Below, piece by piece: positions 23,001-31,929 of a DNA stretch of 64,000 nt. Made by a program: the position numbers and the translations under genes. Source of the DNA: Tillandsia leiboldiana (lineage: Eukaryota; Streptophyta; Magnoliopsida; Poales; Bromeliaceae). The notes under the pieces were generated by a model. It had not been told where the DNA came from. It did not search any database and saw only the letters and a program-made list of their open reading frames with translations. Position 1 is the stretch's first letter. Each line of letters opens with the position of its first letter. The stretch lies in NCBI GenBank assembly GCA_029204045.2, contig JAQNDB010000269.1:1-64000 (forward strand), in the 5' to 3' direction.

Positions 23001-24107
23001 AAGAATTAAGAGTTGAACAAGTCTCCTTCAAGGTGCTCGGGCAGATGGTGCGTGGGCTGAGAGAAAAGAGCCAAAGAAGAGGGCTCGGGCTGCCTATTTA
23101 TAGGCTGAGGAAACAATTGGAAAAATTCCCATTGTGTCCCAACTTTCGGGCGCCCGGTCCGGTCCGCCCGAATTCGGGCGCGCACAGTGTGGCCCGGCCC
23201 GCCAAGTTTCGGGCGCGCACAGTGCGGCCCGGTCCACCACACAGCTCAGTCCACTACTCCCCCGGGCCCCACTGCACCCGGTGCACCTGCGCCCGCAAAT
23301 GGCGACGCGACACGTGGCCCGGCAACCGGTGCACCACGCACGTCGCGCCGTGGACCGCGCACGTCGCGGCTGACCCGGGCCGTACGGCCACCTGCCCCGC
23401 CGTACGGCCACCTGCCCCGGTCACCCACTCCACCGGTTGCGTGGACCGGGAGCACAACACCAAACCAAACACCTCACGCCACGTGTCCACCCGGTCTACC
23501 GTGCACCCGGGCCCAATTTCAGTGGACTGCGCCCGCTGAACCGGCCAACCGGAGAGCGCCACGTGGCCCGCCCCCGGTGCACGACCTCCGCGGTGGACCG
23601 CGCGCCTGCCCGCGCGCTCAGCCGCCTGCCCGCGCCCTCAGCAGCCTGCCCGCGGCCACCAAACGCCTGCCCGAGGCTGCGCCGCCGCCCGCCGACGCTG
23701 CCCGCCGCCGCCGGCCGCCGCCGGCGATCGCCGAAAATACTGTTCCGGCATGAACAGTACCCGCAAGCTCAAAAACAGTAAGTAATTAGCCCATCTTGAC
23801 CGTTTTCGCGCGCTGATTCCAAATCCGGCATCCATTTTGCCAAATTCCAATCCTATAATTTACCGGAGGCTCCCGGAAAGGTATTTTTAATCCGAATTCC
23901 GCGCCGAGCCTAAATTTGATATCCACTCCTCGCGTAAACTGTTCTAAACATCCGATGGGGTCCCCCGATTACCTACGAGATCCATTTTAAGCCCCGAGTC
24001 CATCTCTTGTGTCCAAACTGGCGCGCGAACACCGCCGACATGCCACGTAGGCTTCCAGAAGCTGCTGGTCACACTGTAGAAGCCCTGCAAAGATCCGGGT
24101 CCCCACA
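20001..24107 (-). repeat. 5' LTR of element B (4107 bp, complete)
   Basis: On the minus strand it runs from TGTGGGGACC (24107) to GGGGCGTGACA (20001). TATA box at 23094-23103. The U5 hairpin CCTATGC/GCATAGG is at 20054-20074. It has three 71-bp repeat units around 21400-21600. The 3685 bp shared with 12873-16557 differ by a modest number of substitutions. No gene inside. Confidence 0.93.
21403..21600. repeat. 71-bp tandem repeat x3 in B right LTR
   Basis: Same array as in the left LTR; units two and three begin near 21470 and 21541. Confidence 0.88.
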
Positions 24108-24111
24108 GTAG

Positions 24112-24740
24112 TTGAAGGAGCTTAAGGCTCAGTTACAAGACTTGCTGGACAAGGGTTTCATTAGACCCAGCGTATCCCCTTGGGGAGCCCCGATCTTATT
24201 TGTGAAGAACGACGGGTCACTTCGGCTATGTGTGGATTATCGGGAGCTCAACAAATTGACGATCAAGAACCAATATCCATTGCCGCGAATCGACGATTTG
24301 TTCTACCAATTGCAAGGTTCCCGAGTATTTTCGAAAATCGGCCTTCAATCGAGATACCACCAATTAAAGATTAAGCCGGAGGATGTGCACAAAACGGCTT
24401 TTAGAATGCAGTATGGACACTACGAATTCACTGAATGTCGTTCTGGTTGACTAATGCCCCGGCGGCATTCATGGATTTAATGAACCGCATTTTTCAGCCT
24501 TTCCTTGACCGATTTGTCGTCGTCTTCGTTGACAGGCATTTTAGTCTACTCTCGAAGTGATGACGAGCACGAGGATCACCTACGACAGGTTTTACAAGTG
24601 CTTCGGGAGCAGGGCCTGTTCGCGAAGTTGAAGAAATGTGAATGTTGGCTCCGGGAAGTGGCATTCTTAGGGCATGTGATTTCTGAGGCAGGGGTGTCTG
24701 TGGACCCCAAGAAAATTGAAGCAGTGAAGGATTGGCCCGA
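24112..24740 (+). pseudogene. Reverse transcriptase 5' part of C, frameshifted
   Basis: It reads LKELKAQLQDLLDKGFIRPS..., YRELNKLTIKNQYPLPRIDDLF and on to YGHYEFT near 24430. A one-base loss then shifts the frame. A second indel lies exactly in the catalytic motif at 24527-24538 (GTTGAC followed by AGGC, where FVDD should continue). A third lies near 24739 (KDWP). RT activity is therefore impossible. Confidence 0.85.
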
Positions 24741-26864
24741 CCAACCAATGTCACCGAAGTTCGAAGCTTTGTCGGACTTGCTGGCTATTATAGGCGGTTT
24801 GTGGAAGGGTTTTCCAAAATTACCATTCCACTCACCGACCTTACAAGAAAAGGGGCCAAGTTCATTTGGAGCGATGCTTGTGAAAGAAGCTTCCAGCTGC
24901 TCAAGGACAAGTTGACATCGGCTCCAATCCTTGCCTTAACCGTTGCGGGGAAAGAGTTCGTGTTTTATAGTGATGCTTCGGGGAGTGGGTTAGGGTGTGC
25001 AGTTATGCAGGACCGGAGGGTTATAGCCTATGCCTCCCGACAGCTGAAGAATTATGAAAAGAATTACCCCGCCCACGACCTCGAGCTTGCCGCAGTAATT
25101 TTTGCAATGAAGCTATGGCGGCATTACCTCTACGGGGAACATTGTGAGATTTACACGGATCACAAAAGCCTCAAGTATTTGTTCACTCAGAAGGAATTAA
25201 ACCTGAGGCAGCGTCGATGGTTGGAAGTCCTAAAAGACTATGATGTTAGCATCTTGTACCACCCGGAGAAAGCAAATGTGGTAGCCGACGCGCTAAGCAG
25301 GAAATCCGTGGAGAATATCGCCATGGCCATTCCCGACCAATACCCATTGCAATCTGAAATGCGACGGTTCGGCTTGGAGGTTGTGGCTCCCGGTGCACCC
25401 GCGAAGCTTATGACGCTCACTGTGCAACCCACCTTGTTGGAAAGAATTAAAGAAAAGCAAGCGATGGATGAGAAGCTCCAAAAGGTGAGGTCTGATGTTG
25501 AGGGTGGCGATGCCAAGGATTTTAGTGTGGATTCTGTAGGAATCTTGAGGTTTCGGGGTCGGGTGTGTGTGCCTAATGACGAGGACATTCGTGAGATGAT
25601 TCTTCAAGAGGGACACCGATCACCGTATACTATTCACCACGGCGGCACTAAAATGTATAAGGACTTGAGGGCACAGTTCCGGTGGCCGGGCATGAAGAAA
25701 GATATTGGACACTTCGTGGCTAGATGCTTAGTGTGCCAACAAGTCAAGGCCGAACATAGACTTCCAGCGGGTAAACTTCAAAGTCTGCCGATTCCCGTGT
25801 GGAAATGGGAGAACATCGCTATGGATTTTATCATGGGCTTGCCTCGATCTCAAGCGGGCCGCGACGCGATTTGGATGGTGGTGGATAGGTTGACCAAGGC
25901 GGCTCATTTCCTGCCTGTCCACACCACCTTGTCTAGGGACAAATTGGCGCAGTTGTATATTGATGAGATTATGCGCCTTCATGGAGTTCCTATTTCTATG
26001 GTGTCGAATCGAGACCCCCGATTCGTGTCACAATTTTGGAAGAGCTTCCACGAGACTTTGTGGACACGCCTGGATTTCACTACAGCGTATCACCCTTTGA
26101 GCGATGGTCAATCTGAGAGGACCAATCAAATCCTCGAAGATAAGCTCAGGGCGTGTGTCCTGGATTATGGCTCAGGGTGGCAACGGTATTTACCCATGGC
26201 AGAGTTCACCTACAATAACAGCTACCAGGCCAGCATTGGGATGGCGCCTTTCGAGGCGTTATATGGCAGGAAGTGCCGGTCTCCATTACATTGGAGCGAG
26301 GTCGGTGAGAGGTCATCACTGGGTCCTGATGTATTGCAAGAAGCTGAGGAAAAGGTGCAAATTGTGCGTCAACGTGTAGTGACGGTGCAAAGTCGGCAAA
26401 AGTGCTATGTAGACAAAAGGCGGCGCAACCTAGAATTTAAGGTCGGGGATCATGTATTTTTGAAGGCGTCACCCACAAAGGGTGTAGTGCGATTTGGGAT
26501 GCAGGGAAAGTTAAACCTTCGCTTTCTTGGACCTTATGAAGTATTGGAGCGGGTTGGCTCAGTGGCCTATAAAGTAGCTTTGCCCCCAGACTTGGCAGAA
26601 ATTCATGATGTATTCCATGTGTCACAGCTCCGCCAATATGTCCATGACCCAAGGCACATAATCAACTACACACCGCTTGATCTACGGGAGGATATGAGCT
26701 ATGATGAGTTCCCGTATAAGATTGTAGATCGGCGTGAAAGAAGGCTAAGGAACCGCCCCATCCCCAATATGAAAGTGCTTTGGACGAGGCACAGCGAAGA
26801 AGAGGCCACGTGGGAGCCTGAGGCCGTGATGCGGGAGCACTACCCTCGCCTATTCGAGGAATAA
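24732..26864 (+). CDS. Open pol segment of C: RT thumb, RNase H, integrase, chromodomain (not functional)
   Basis: An uninterrupted 710-codon frame. RT thumb/connection (EVRSFVGLAGYYRRFVEGF), RNase H (FYSDASGSGLGCAV; YTDHKSLKYLF), integrase HHCC finger (HRSPYTIHHGGTKMYKDL ... CLVCQ), core with MDFIMGLPRS, then VSNRDPRF at about 26001 and SDGQSERT. It ends with FHVSQLRQYVHDP and a chromodomain-like tail (EEEATWEPEAVMREHYPRLFEE). The second catalytic Asp is Asn (AAT, 26007-26009), so integrase should be dead. There is no proper start of its own; it is the back part of a broken polyprotein whose frame happens to stay open. Confidence 0.88.
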   Translation: MARPTNVTEVRSFVGLAGYYRRFVEGFSKITIPLTDLTRKGAKFIWSDACERSFQLLKDKLTSAPILALTVAGKEFVFYSDASGSGLGCAVMQDRRVIAYASRQLKNYEKNYPAHDLELAAVIFAMKLWRHYLYGEHCEIYTDHKSLKYLFTQKELNLRQRRWLEVLKDYDVSILYHPEKANVVADALSRKSVENIAMAIPDQYPLQSEMRRFGLEVVAPGAPAKLMTLTVQPTLLERIKEKQAMDEKLQKVRSDVEGGDAKDFSVDSVGILRFRGRVCVPNDEDIREMILQEGHRSPYTIHHGGTKMYKDLRAQFRWPGMKKDIGHFVARCLVCQQVKAEHRLPAGKLQSLPIPVWKWENIAMDFIMGLPRSQAGRDAIWMVVDRLTKAAHFLPVHTTLSRDKLAQLYIDEIMRLHGVPISMVSNRDPRFVSQFWKSFHETLWTRLDFTTAYHPLSDGQSERTNQILEDKLRACVLDYGSGWQRYLPMAEFTYNNSYQASIGMAPFEALYGRKCRSPLHWSEVGERSSLGPDVLQEAEEKVQIVRQRVVTVQSRQKCYVDKRRRNLEFKVGDHVFLKASPTKGVVRFGMQGKLNLRFLGPYEVLERVGSVAYKVALPPDLAEIHDVFHVSQLRQYVHDPRHIINYTPLDLREDMSYDEFPYKIVDRRERRLRNRPIPNMKVLWTRHSEEEATWEPEAVMREHYPRLFEE

Positions 26865-26887
26865 TTCATAAGGTATGTGGGTTTTGG

Positions 26888-26920
26888 TTTCGCGGACGAA
26901 ACTCCTAAAGGAGGGGAGAA
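26888..26920 (+). promoter_or_regulatory. Pre-PPT hairpin and polypurine tract of C
   Basis: TTTCGCGGACGAAA (26888-26901) keeps the 5-bp stem with a different loop base (CGGA). Then AAAGGAGGGGAGAA abuts the LTR start at 26921. Confidence 0.85.
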
Positions 26921-27263
26921 TGTAGTGCACCGATTTCCGCAAAATAGCAAAACTCGGTAAAAATACTTGTAACACATTTCAAATGTAATTACAAGTGGGT
27001 TGGAAGCATTTCGAATCGACGCAAAAGCCGTTGAGTCGAAAAGTGAGTTATAGTTGAGAGTTTGAAGCTTCAAATTGCAAAGCTTAAATCCTCGATTGCC
27101 GAATTCGCAAAATGGCGAAATGCGGCGAAAACACTTGGAACATATTTTTAATATGATTACAGTCGAGTTCGGTGCGTTTCAGACCGACGCGAAGAGCATC
27201 GGGTCGAAAAGTGAGTTGAAGCCCAAGGACTTGGCAAAATTCAGGAATCCTGAATTCTGTTAT

Positions 27264-27780
27264 CGACAAGCTTTTTCGGAGCCCTGTTTCGAAGATTTAG
27301 AGTACAAAAAATTTAAAAGAAATTGTGGGGTGTCTCAGAAATGTTTGCTGATTAAAACGGGTGAAGTGCCGAGGTGAGAGATTGAAAGAAAATAGGAGAA
27401 CGAAGCAAAGCAAAATGCTTCAAGAATTCTGAAACTGTAGTTTTTGCTGTTGTAGTTTATCGCGAAGTTTTTTTCGGAGTCCTGTTTCGAAGACTTACAG
27501 TAGTCAAAAAATTTTAAAAACACCGTGGAGTGTCTCAGAAAAGTTTTCTGATTAAAAGGGGTGAAGTGCCGAGGTGAGAGATTGAAAGAAAATAGGAGAA
27601 CGAAGCGAAACAAAATGCTTCAAGAATTCTAAAACTGCAGTATTTGCTAATGCAGTTTATCGCGAAGATTTTTCGGAGCCCTGTTTCGAAGACTTAGAAT
27701 AGTCAAAAAATTTAAAAGAAACCATCGAGAGTTTAAGAAAAATTTGTAGAATAAAGGGGGGTAAGAAAATTTCTGTTTTG
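27264..27780. repeat. About 198-bp tandem repeat, 2.6 copies, in C LTR
   Basis: Units start at 27264, 27461 and 27661. Each opens with CG(A/C)(C/G)AAG followed by a T-run, CGGAG and CCTGTTTCGAAGA. The first two carry GTGAAGTGCCGAGGTGAGAG and ATGCTTCAAGAATTCT. The third unit diverges after about 75 bp. Copies differ by substitutions as well as indels, so this looks old and real. Confidence 0.88.
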
Positions 27781-27916
27781 ATTTTCCAGTTGACGGCAAA
27801 ACGCAGTGAAAGAGGGATATCTGAATTTGCTCACTGCAGGAGCAAAACTGCAGGAAATGGGAGCGATTTGGGAAATTCTTTTCTAAGTTGGGGCAAATAT
27901 GTAATTTCACCCTCCC

Positions 27917-27921
27917 CCTCC
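27917..27921. other. Target site duplication of D, left copy (CCTCC)
   Basis: CCTCC immediately precedes the LTR's TG at 27922 and recurs at 39094-39098 immediately after the other LTR's CA. A 5-bp duplication is the integrase footprint expected for copia elements. Confidence 0.9.
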
Positions 27922-28222
27922 TGTTGGGTTATATGTAATAAGGATCTAAATAGGGGAAAAAACACCTAGAGGGGGGTGAATAGGTGTAAACGTATAAACA
28001 CTCAAAAATCGTTGCGATAAAAACCCAATGCGGAAATAAAAATAATACGCAAGATTTTTACGTGGAAAACTCCATCACCGGAGTAAAAAACCACGGGACC
28101 GATAACACGGCAGAAATCCACTAGAATTAAAACACGTACAAGGTGATTTACCGTACACACTTACGACTCAACCTTTTCCATACGCTCCTAGAGGATCTTC
28201 TCCGCTCGCTCCGCGACGCTTC

Positions 28223-28399
28223 TCGAATCCACGATCTACGCCCAACGCCGAATCCACGGCGTCCAACGTCGAATCCACGACGTCCGACCGAATCCACGGT
28301 CTTCACCCAATAGCACCCTTCGAATCCACGAACGTGCCTCGCTCCGAATCCACGAGAGCGGTTGAACCTTGAATCCACAAGGACACGCGAATCCACGCG
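28223..28399 (-). repeat. Eight stem-loops with constant AATCCA core and varying complementary stems
   Basis: The + strand core AATCCA starts at 28226, 28251, 28272, 28291, 28323, 28347, 28372 and 28390. Flanks pair each time but differ: TCG/CGA, ACGCCG/CGGCGT, ACGTCG/CGACGT, GACCG/CGGTC, TTCG/CGAA, CGCTC+CG/CG+GAGCG (one bulged A), CCTTG/CAAGG, CGCG/CGCG. All lie about 270-470 bases downstream of the TATA box on the transcribed minus strand, so they would be in the RNA leader. The same array is in the other LTR copies. Function unknown; no matching described element comes to mind. Confidence 0.85.
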
Positions 28400-28687
28400 C
28401 CGATTTTTTGGGGTAAATCGTTGTTTTTGGGTGGTGATGATCCGCCGAATACTTAGATCAAAGATAGATCGGAAATACCATCTAAGTATTCATTAGTTTG
28501 ATTCAACTCAAGATGTGAGTATGAAAACCTAGAATCAAACTAATCAATATAGATGAAGAAACATAGAGTGTTCTCTAATGATTTCCTTTCTTCTCTATAT
28601 GTGGATCTAGAGCCGTAAAAGATGATATATGAAAATGACGGCTATTTTCCTTTTTTTCGGCTTGCCCTAGGAAATGAATCATAGGGT

Positions 28688-28697
28688 CTATTTATAG
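28688..28697 (-). promoter_or_regulatory. TATA box of D 3' LTR
   Basis: The minus strand reads CTATAAATAG, 66 bases downstream of the palindrome array. The other LTR has the same site at 38519-38528. Confidence 0.8.
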
Positions 28698-28762
28698 GTT
28701 AGAAACCCTAGGAAGGAGATAAGAATCAAAAACCTAACATTTCTGGAAATTTTACGGACGAC

Positions 28763-29045
28763 GATCCGGATCGGATTAGCTGTGATCCGGATCGTCGTAA
28801 CGAGTCAGGTAATTCCAGAAAAACGAAGGTTCGGGATCTGGATCGAAGTGCTTGATCCGGATCGTTCATACAGTTCACCAAACATCAACGTTCGGGATCC
28901 GGATTGCGAAGCCTGATCCGGATCGTTCAAGGAAGATGGTAAACTCAGTGTTCGGGATCCGGATCAAGAGAGGCTACGATCCGGATTGAACTGGTGTATG
29001 AACAAACCACCTTCGGGATCCGGATCGAACAACCTGATCCGGATC
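28763..29045 (-). promoter_or_regulatory. Array of ten GATCCGGATC palindromes in five pairs (U3 of D)
   Basis: Sites start at 28763/28784, 28835/28854, 28896/28915, 28956/28979 and 29017/29036; three have one mismatch. Pair spacing is 19-23 bp and pairs repeat every 60-72 bp. Most units read TTCGG-GATCCGGATC, a short spacer, then GATCCGGATC-GTTC. The array lies directly upstream of the TATA box. CpG-rich palindromic LTR repeats are known in Sireviruses; an enhancer role is inference. Confidence 0.85.
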
Positions 29046-29272
29046 CTGAACATGTCCCAAGTCTAGTTTTTGATTTTTATGCAATGAAAGATTCTTCCAA
29101 GTGTTTCTACACTACAAGAAGTATTCGGATCACACAAAATCTTAGGTTAAACATACCTGATCCTTTTGAATTCTTCTTTCTTGAGATTGAGTTAAATGAT
29201 CCAACTTTCTTCACCTTCAATCTTCAAGACTTGAGACTTTCACGAAACTACGCCAACTCAAATTCCATAACA

Positions 29273-29284
29273 ATCTCCCCCTTT
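29273..29284 (-). promoter_or_regulatory. Polypurine tract of D next to 3' LTR
   Basis: The minus strand reads AAAGGGGGAGAT directly before TGTT of the LTR. It is preceded by GTCACGAAACCGCC, parallel to the upstream copy's GTGAC. Confidence 0.9.
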
Positions 29285-29872
29285 GGCGGTTTCGTGACAA
29301 AACACAGATCCACTAAAAAAAATTCAAAAAGATATTTTTGTTGCTATCACCATACAACAAAAATTTACAATGGAGATCCGAAAATTTAAAAACATGAGAT
29401 AAACTCCTAAAACAGACTCTAGACTTAGACATCTGTACTCTCTGCACAAAGAAATCATTCTTGACAAAAAGAGATCGTTAGATACCTCAAGAATATTTAG
29501 CATTCAAAACCTAGTACAGAGATAGAGTTTATCTGATCATCATGACATTTGAGAAATCAGATATGTAAGAGAATCATAGTCAAAAACCAACATATCTTCT
29601 ATGCAATCAAAAACCAAATGTCATGTTAGTGAACATCAACTTGTTAGTCATATTACATGCCCAAATAGTTAGTCGAATAGTTAGTCGAGACATGCAAACA
29701 ATCACAAGATAAAAACCAAAGTTGAAGTTGAAGTGATACTTACCTTGATGTATACAAAATCTTCATCAGCATTGTTCATCATTGTACCTTGATGCAGTCA
29801 TCATTGTTCATCATTGTACCTTGATGTATACAAGATCACAATTTTCACAATATCATTGTTCAAGTTCTCTAA

Positions 29873-29888
29873 ACTCTCTCCCCCTTTT
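29873..29888 (-). promoter_or_regulatory. Second (internal) polypurine tract of D
   Basis: The minus strand reads GTGACAAAAAGGGGGAGAG about 600 bp upstream of the first tract. Duplicate polypurine tracts are a known Sirevirus trait. A weaker purine run (GAGGGGGAGTC on the minus strand) lies near 32803-32815. The 29285-30056 stretch otherwise holds no gene, only a short duplication around TCATCATTGTACCTTGATG (29770-29830). Confidence 0.8.
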
Positions 29889-30056
29889 TGTCACAAACAA
29901 AGCCAAAATTACTAAAAAATTGAAAAATTGAAGGAGAGTTAAAAAATATCAACGAAAATGTTCCGAAATTTAAGAACTAGAACTAAAAGTAAGTCCTAAA
30001 AACTGAAAAACCTACACAAAAAGATTAAAAATCTGCAAAAGAATAAAAAGAAGGAA

Positions 30057-31514
30057 TCAGTCATCAGATTCGGAGTCTTCAGAGCTCGTGCAGCCCATCT
30101 TTGAGAACATCTTTTTCACCATCTTGTTCATAGAATTGATCTTCTTAGTTATGGTAATGTGAGCTGCCGTGATGAGCTCGAGCTCATTGGAGATTCTCGT
30201 CTGTGCCTTCGAGATCTGTTCCTGCTCAACAGATAATCGTTGTTGTTCTTTGTAGATGGATGAGACTGATGCTTCATCCGCAGGTGTGGGTGCTGGTTGT
30301 GATGGTGACGCGGAAGTGCCGCTACTAGGTTTCGTTCCGCACGTTGGGACTGGAGTGACATGGGGCAATTTGTGAAGTGACTTCACAACGGTGGACTCAT
30401 CGATCATACCCAAACATTGATGATAAGTCGGTGAGGTAATGTCAAACTGAAATTTCTTCAAAATCCTCATTATAATCAGTGGAAATGGAATTCTTTCTGT
30501 GGGATGAGGGTGCTCAACATATCTTGTCATTCTATTCCAAATAATGTATGGAATGTTGATATTCAATCCCATTGCCTCAGACGGATGTCCTAAGAGATAC
30601 AAAAATAGCATTCGATCCCATCTCAAGACTTTCGTCTGCAAATTTGGAAGGATATTGTAACAAGTGATGAAGTTTAGAAATCGGTACTCAAGACAAAGTT
30701 CCTTGGATCTGATCGATTTCTCCGTTGATTGCGTTCCTTCCAAACAAATTCCCTTTATAACCATTTGCCACACAGTGTTCGTCAATACATTTCCCTTCAA
30801 GTAATTAACTCCTGTCTTGTTGGCAGGCATTCCCAAAACCTCGCCAATCAATTGTGGAGTAATTTTGAATCTTGTGCCTTGGATGTTCGTGTAAAATTCC
30901 ATTGGACCGTTTTCAATTTCACGAAGGTGCCGTGCATTTGTATAGAAGGCCCTTACAAGATGCAGACAGTATCCAAGCACTTCTGGAAATCGACAAACTT
31001 GAATAAGGTTTGCTTGTTCAATCAGAACGCCAAACTCAGGAGAGTGATCTCGTAGAGCCTCAATATTGACATGCCTCTCACCAATGCATTCACGATTCTC
31101 AAATGCCCTTAGGCGATCCGCATTAACGAACACTTGTTCCTCACGAGGTGGTGAATCCGGAATAATCGGTTCGTTAGACATGAAACCACGTGCTCGTCCA
31201 AACCGTCGAGCGAGTCGTTTCCTTTTCACCGAGATTGTTGGTGCAGTCATAGGTGCTTTACCTTTGTCCATGGGTGCTTTTTCTTTCGATGCATCGGACG
31301 CTTTTCCTTATGAACCATCAGACGCCTTTTGTTCAGGCAATGTGTCATCATCATCTGTCAATTCAGTCCAATCTACCTCGTGACAATCTACTTCTGTATC
31401 GCTGATCACATGAAACTCACCCTTTTGTTGTGTTTTCTTAGCTCTTTTTAACTTGTTTGTGGCCCGAGTGTGCACCATGGTGACCAATAAAAGAATGATC
31501 CATGAGAATCCCAT
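30057..31514 (-). pseudogene. Envelope-position ORF of Sirevirus D, one nonsense codon
   Basis: Third ORF, downstream of pol. From ATG 31514 (MGFSWIILLLVTMVHTRATN) it has a short hydrophobic start, a basic and then acidic stretch, and an in-frame TAA at 31306-31308. The remaining 404 codons (from MDKGKAPM, 31271) are open. Middle: FVNADRLRAFENRECIGERHVNI, VRAFYTNARHL and FYTNIQGTRFKITPQLIGEVLGMP, which resemble the 'putative plant transposon protein' domain often found near plant retroelements. The C-terminus is a predicted coiled coil and acidic tail (SSEDSESDD). Translation might instead start at MVHTRATN (31478), which has the better context (ACCATGG). I see no clear fusion-protein features, so 'envelope' describes position only. 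Confidence 0.8.
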
Positions 31515-31544
31515 TGATCCAAGTGCTTTAAGAAGATTAAAATC

Positions 31545-31929
31545 CTGTGAGGAACAACTCAAGAACACATGAGAAAATTGTTAATTTTCAAAGATTTGAA
31601 AAATTGTACCCAAACAATCATAATCATGTAGAGAGACTAAGAATCAAATTAGTTTTGCAAAAGGACTTTTAAAAATAGATCGATTGCATGATTTTCGAAA
31701 ATCCTTATTATATGCCCTAAAACCGAAATTTTAGAAATCGAAGCCTAAAAATCCGTTAATCAGGAGAGTACCTAGCATATAATCAAAACTAATCTACCCA
31801 GAGTTCTTATTTCAAAAGAAATTTGATCAAAAACCATCCACAAACAAAGTCGATCCAAGAAATTCACACGTTTGAGGAGGAATAGAGAAAAAACGGTGAA
31901 AAATCGAGATTTTGATCAATAAAACTTAC
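31545..31929 (-). other. Predicted 5' UTR intron before the envelope-position ORF (D)
   Basis: On the minus strand a donor CAA/GTAAGT at 31930/31929 and an acceptor TTCCTCACAG/G at 31545/31544 bound a 385-nt AT-rich stretch. The ORF's first ATG (31514) lies 30 nt into the downstream exon. Element F keeps both signals (53523 and 53162). Predicted only; no transcript seen. Confidence 0.55.

Larger units (their letters stand above)
12873..24107 (-). mobile_element. Non-autonomous Ty3/gypsy element B with about 4.1-kb LTRs
   Basis: Read on the minus strand: 5' LTR 24107-20001, PBS 19993-19981, internal 20000-16558, polypurine tract, 3' LTR 16557-12873 lacking its last about 420 bp. The two LTRs are almost identical by eye, so the insertion is recent. 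Yet the 3.4-kb internal region holds only wrecked gag-pol pieces. That structure (huge LTRs, no usable genes) matches large non-autonomous derivatives moved by relatives' proteins. It interrupts element C's RT; the right flanking pentamer is GTAGT and the left flank is lost. Confidence 0.88.
24108..27921 (+). mobile_element. Ty3/gypsy chromovirus element C, 5' half missing, hosts B and D
   Basis: The visible part begins inside RT at the edge of B and runs through RNase H, integrase, chromodomain, polypurine tract and the first 1 kb of the 3' LTR. There Sirevirus D is inserted. The 5' LTR, gag, protease and first part of RT should lie beyond B's other end but are absent, consistent with the truncated A/B junction at 12873. 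C must predate B and D. Confidence 0.85.
26921..27921 (+). repeat. 3' LTR of C, first 1001 bp
   Basis: It starts TGTAGTGCACCG. It contains a diverged two-copy repeat of about 165 bp (26930-27230) and a 2.6-copy repeat of about 198 bp. It is split at the CCTCC target of element D and probably continues at 39099. No credible gene. Confidence 0.8.
27922..29272 (-). repeat. 3' LTR of Sirevirus D (1351 bp)
   Basis: The ends TGTTGGGTTATATG and CATAACA give TG...CA termini. On the minus strand it has a palindrome array (29045-28763), a TATA box at 28697-28688, and a stem-loop array (28399-28223) in the transcribed part. A 131-codon frame at 28994-29389 has no recognisable domain and crosses the LTR edge, so I reject it as a gene. 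Confidence 0.94.

Noticed and set aside
26921..27921. Host gene between C and D
   Set aside because: ORFs of at most about 100 codons with no motif; the region is an LTR with tandem repeats.
28223..28399. CRISPR array or tRNA fragments
   Set aside because: Regular cores and palindromes could mimic a CRISPR, but repeats are 6-8 bp, spacers are their own stems, and the setting is a plant LTR. The TTCGAATCC unit resembles a tRNA B box, but no A box or cloverleaf is present.
28994..29389. 131-codon frame in the Sirevirus LTR (also 38815-39114)
   Set aside because: It crosses the LTR edge into different sequence in each copy and overlaps the palindrome array; no motif.
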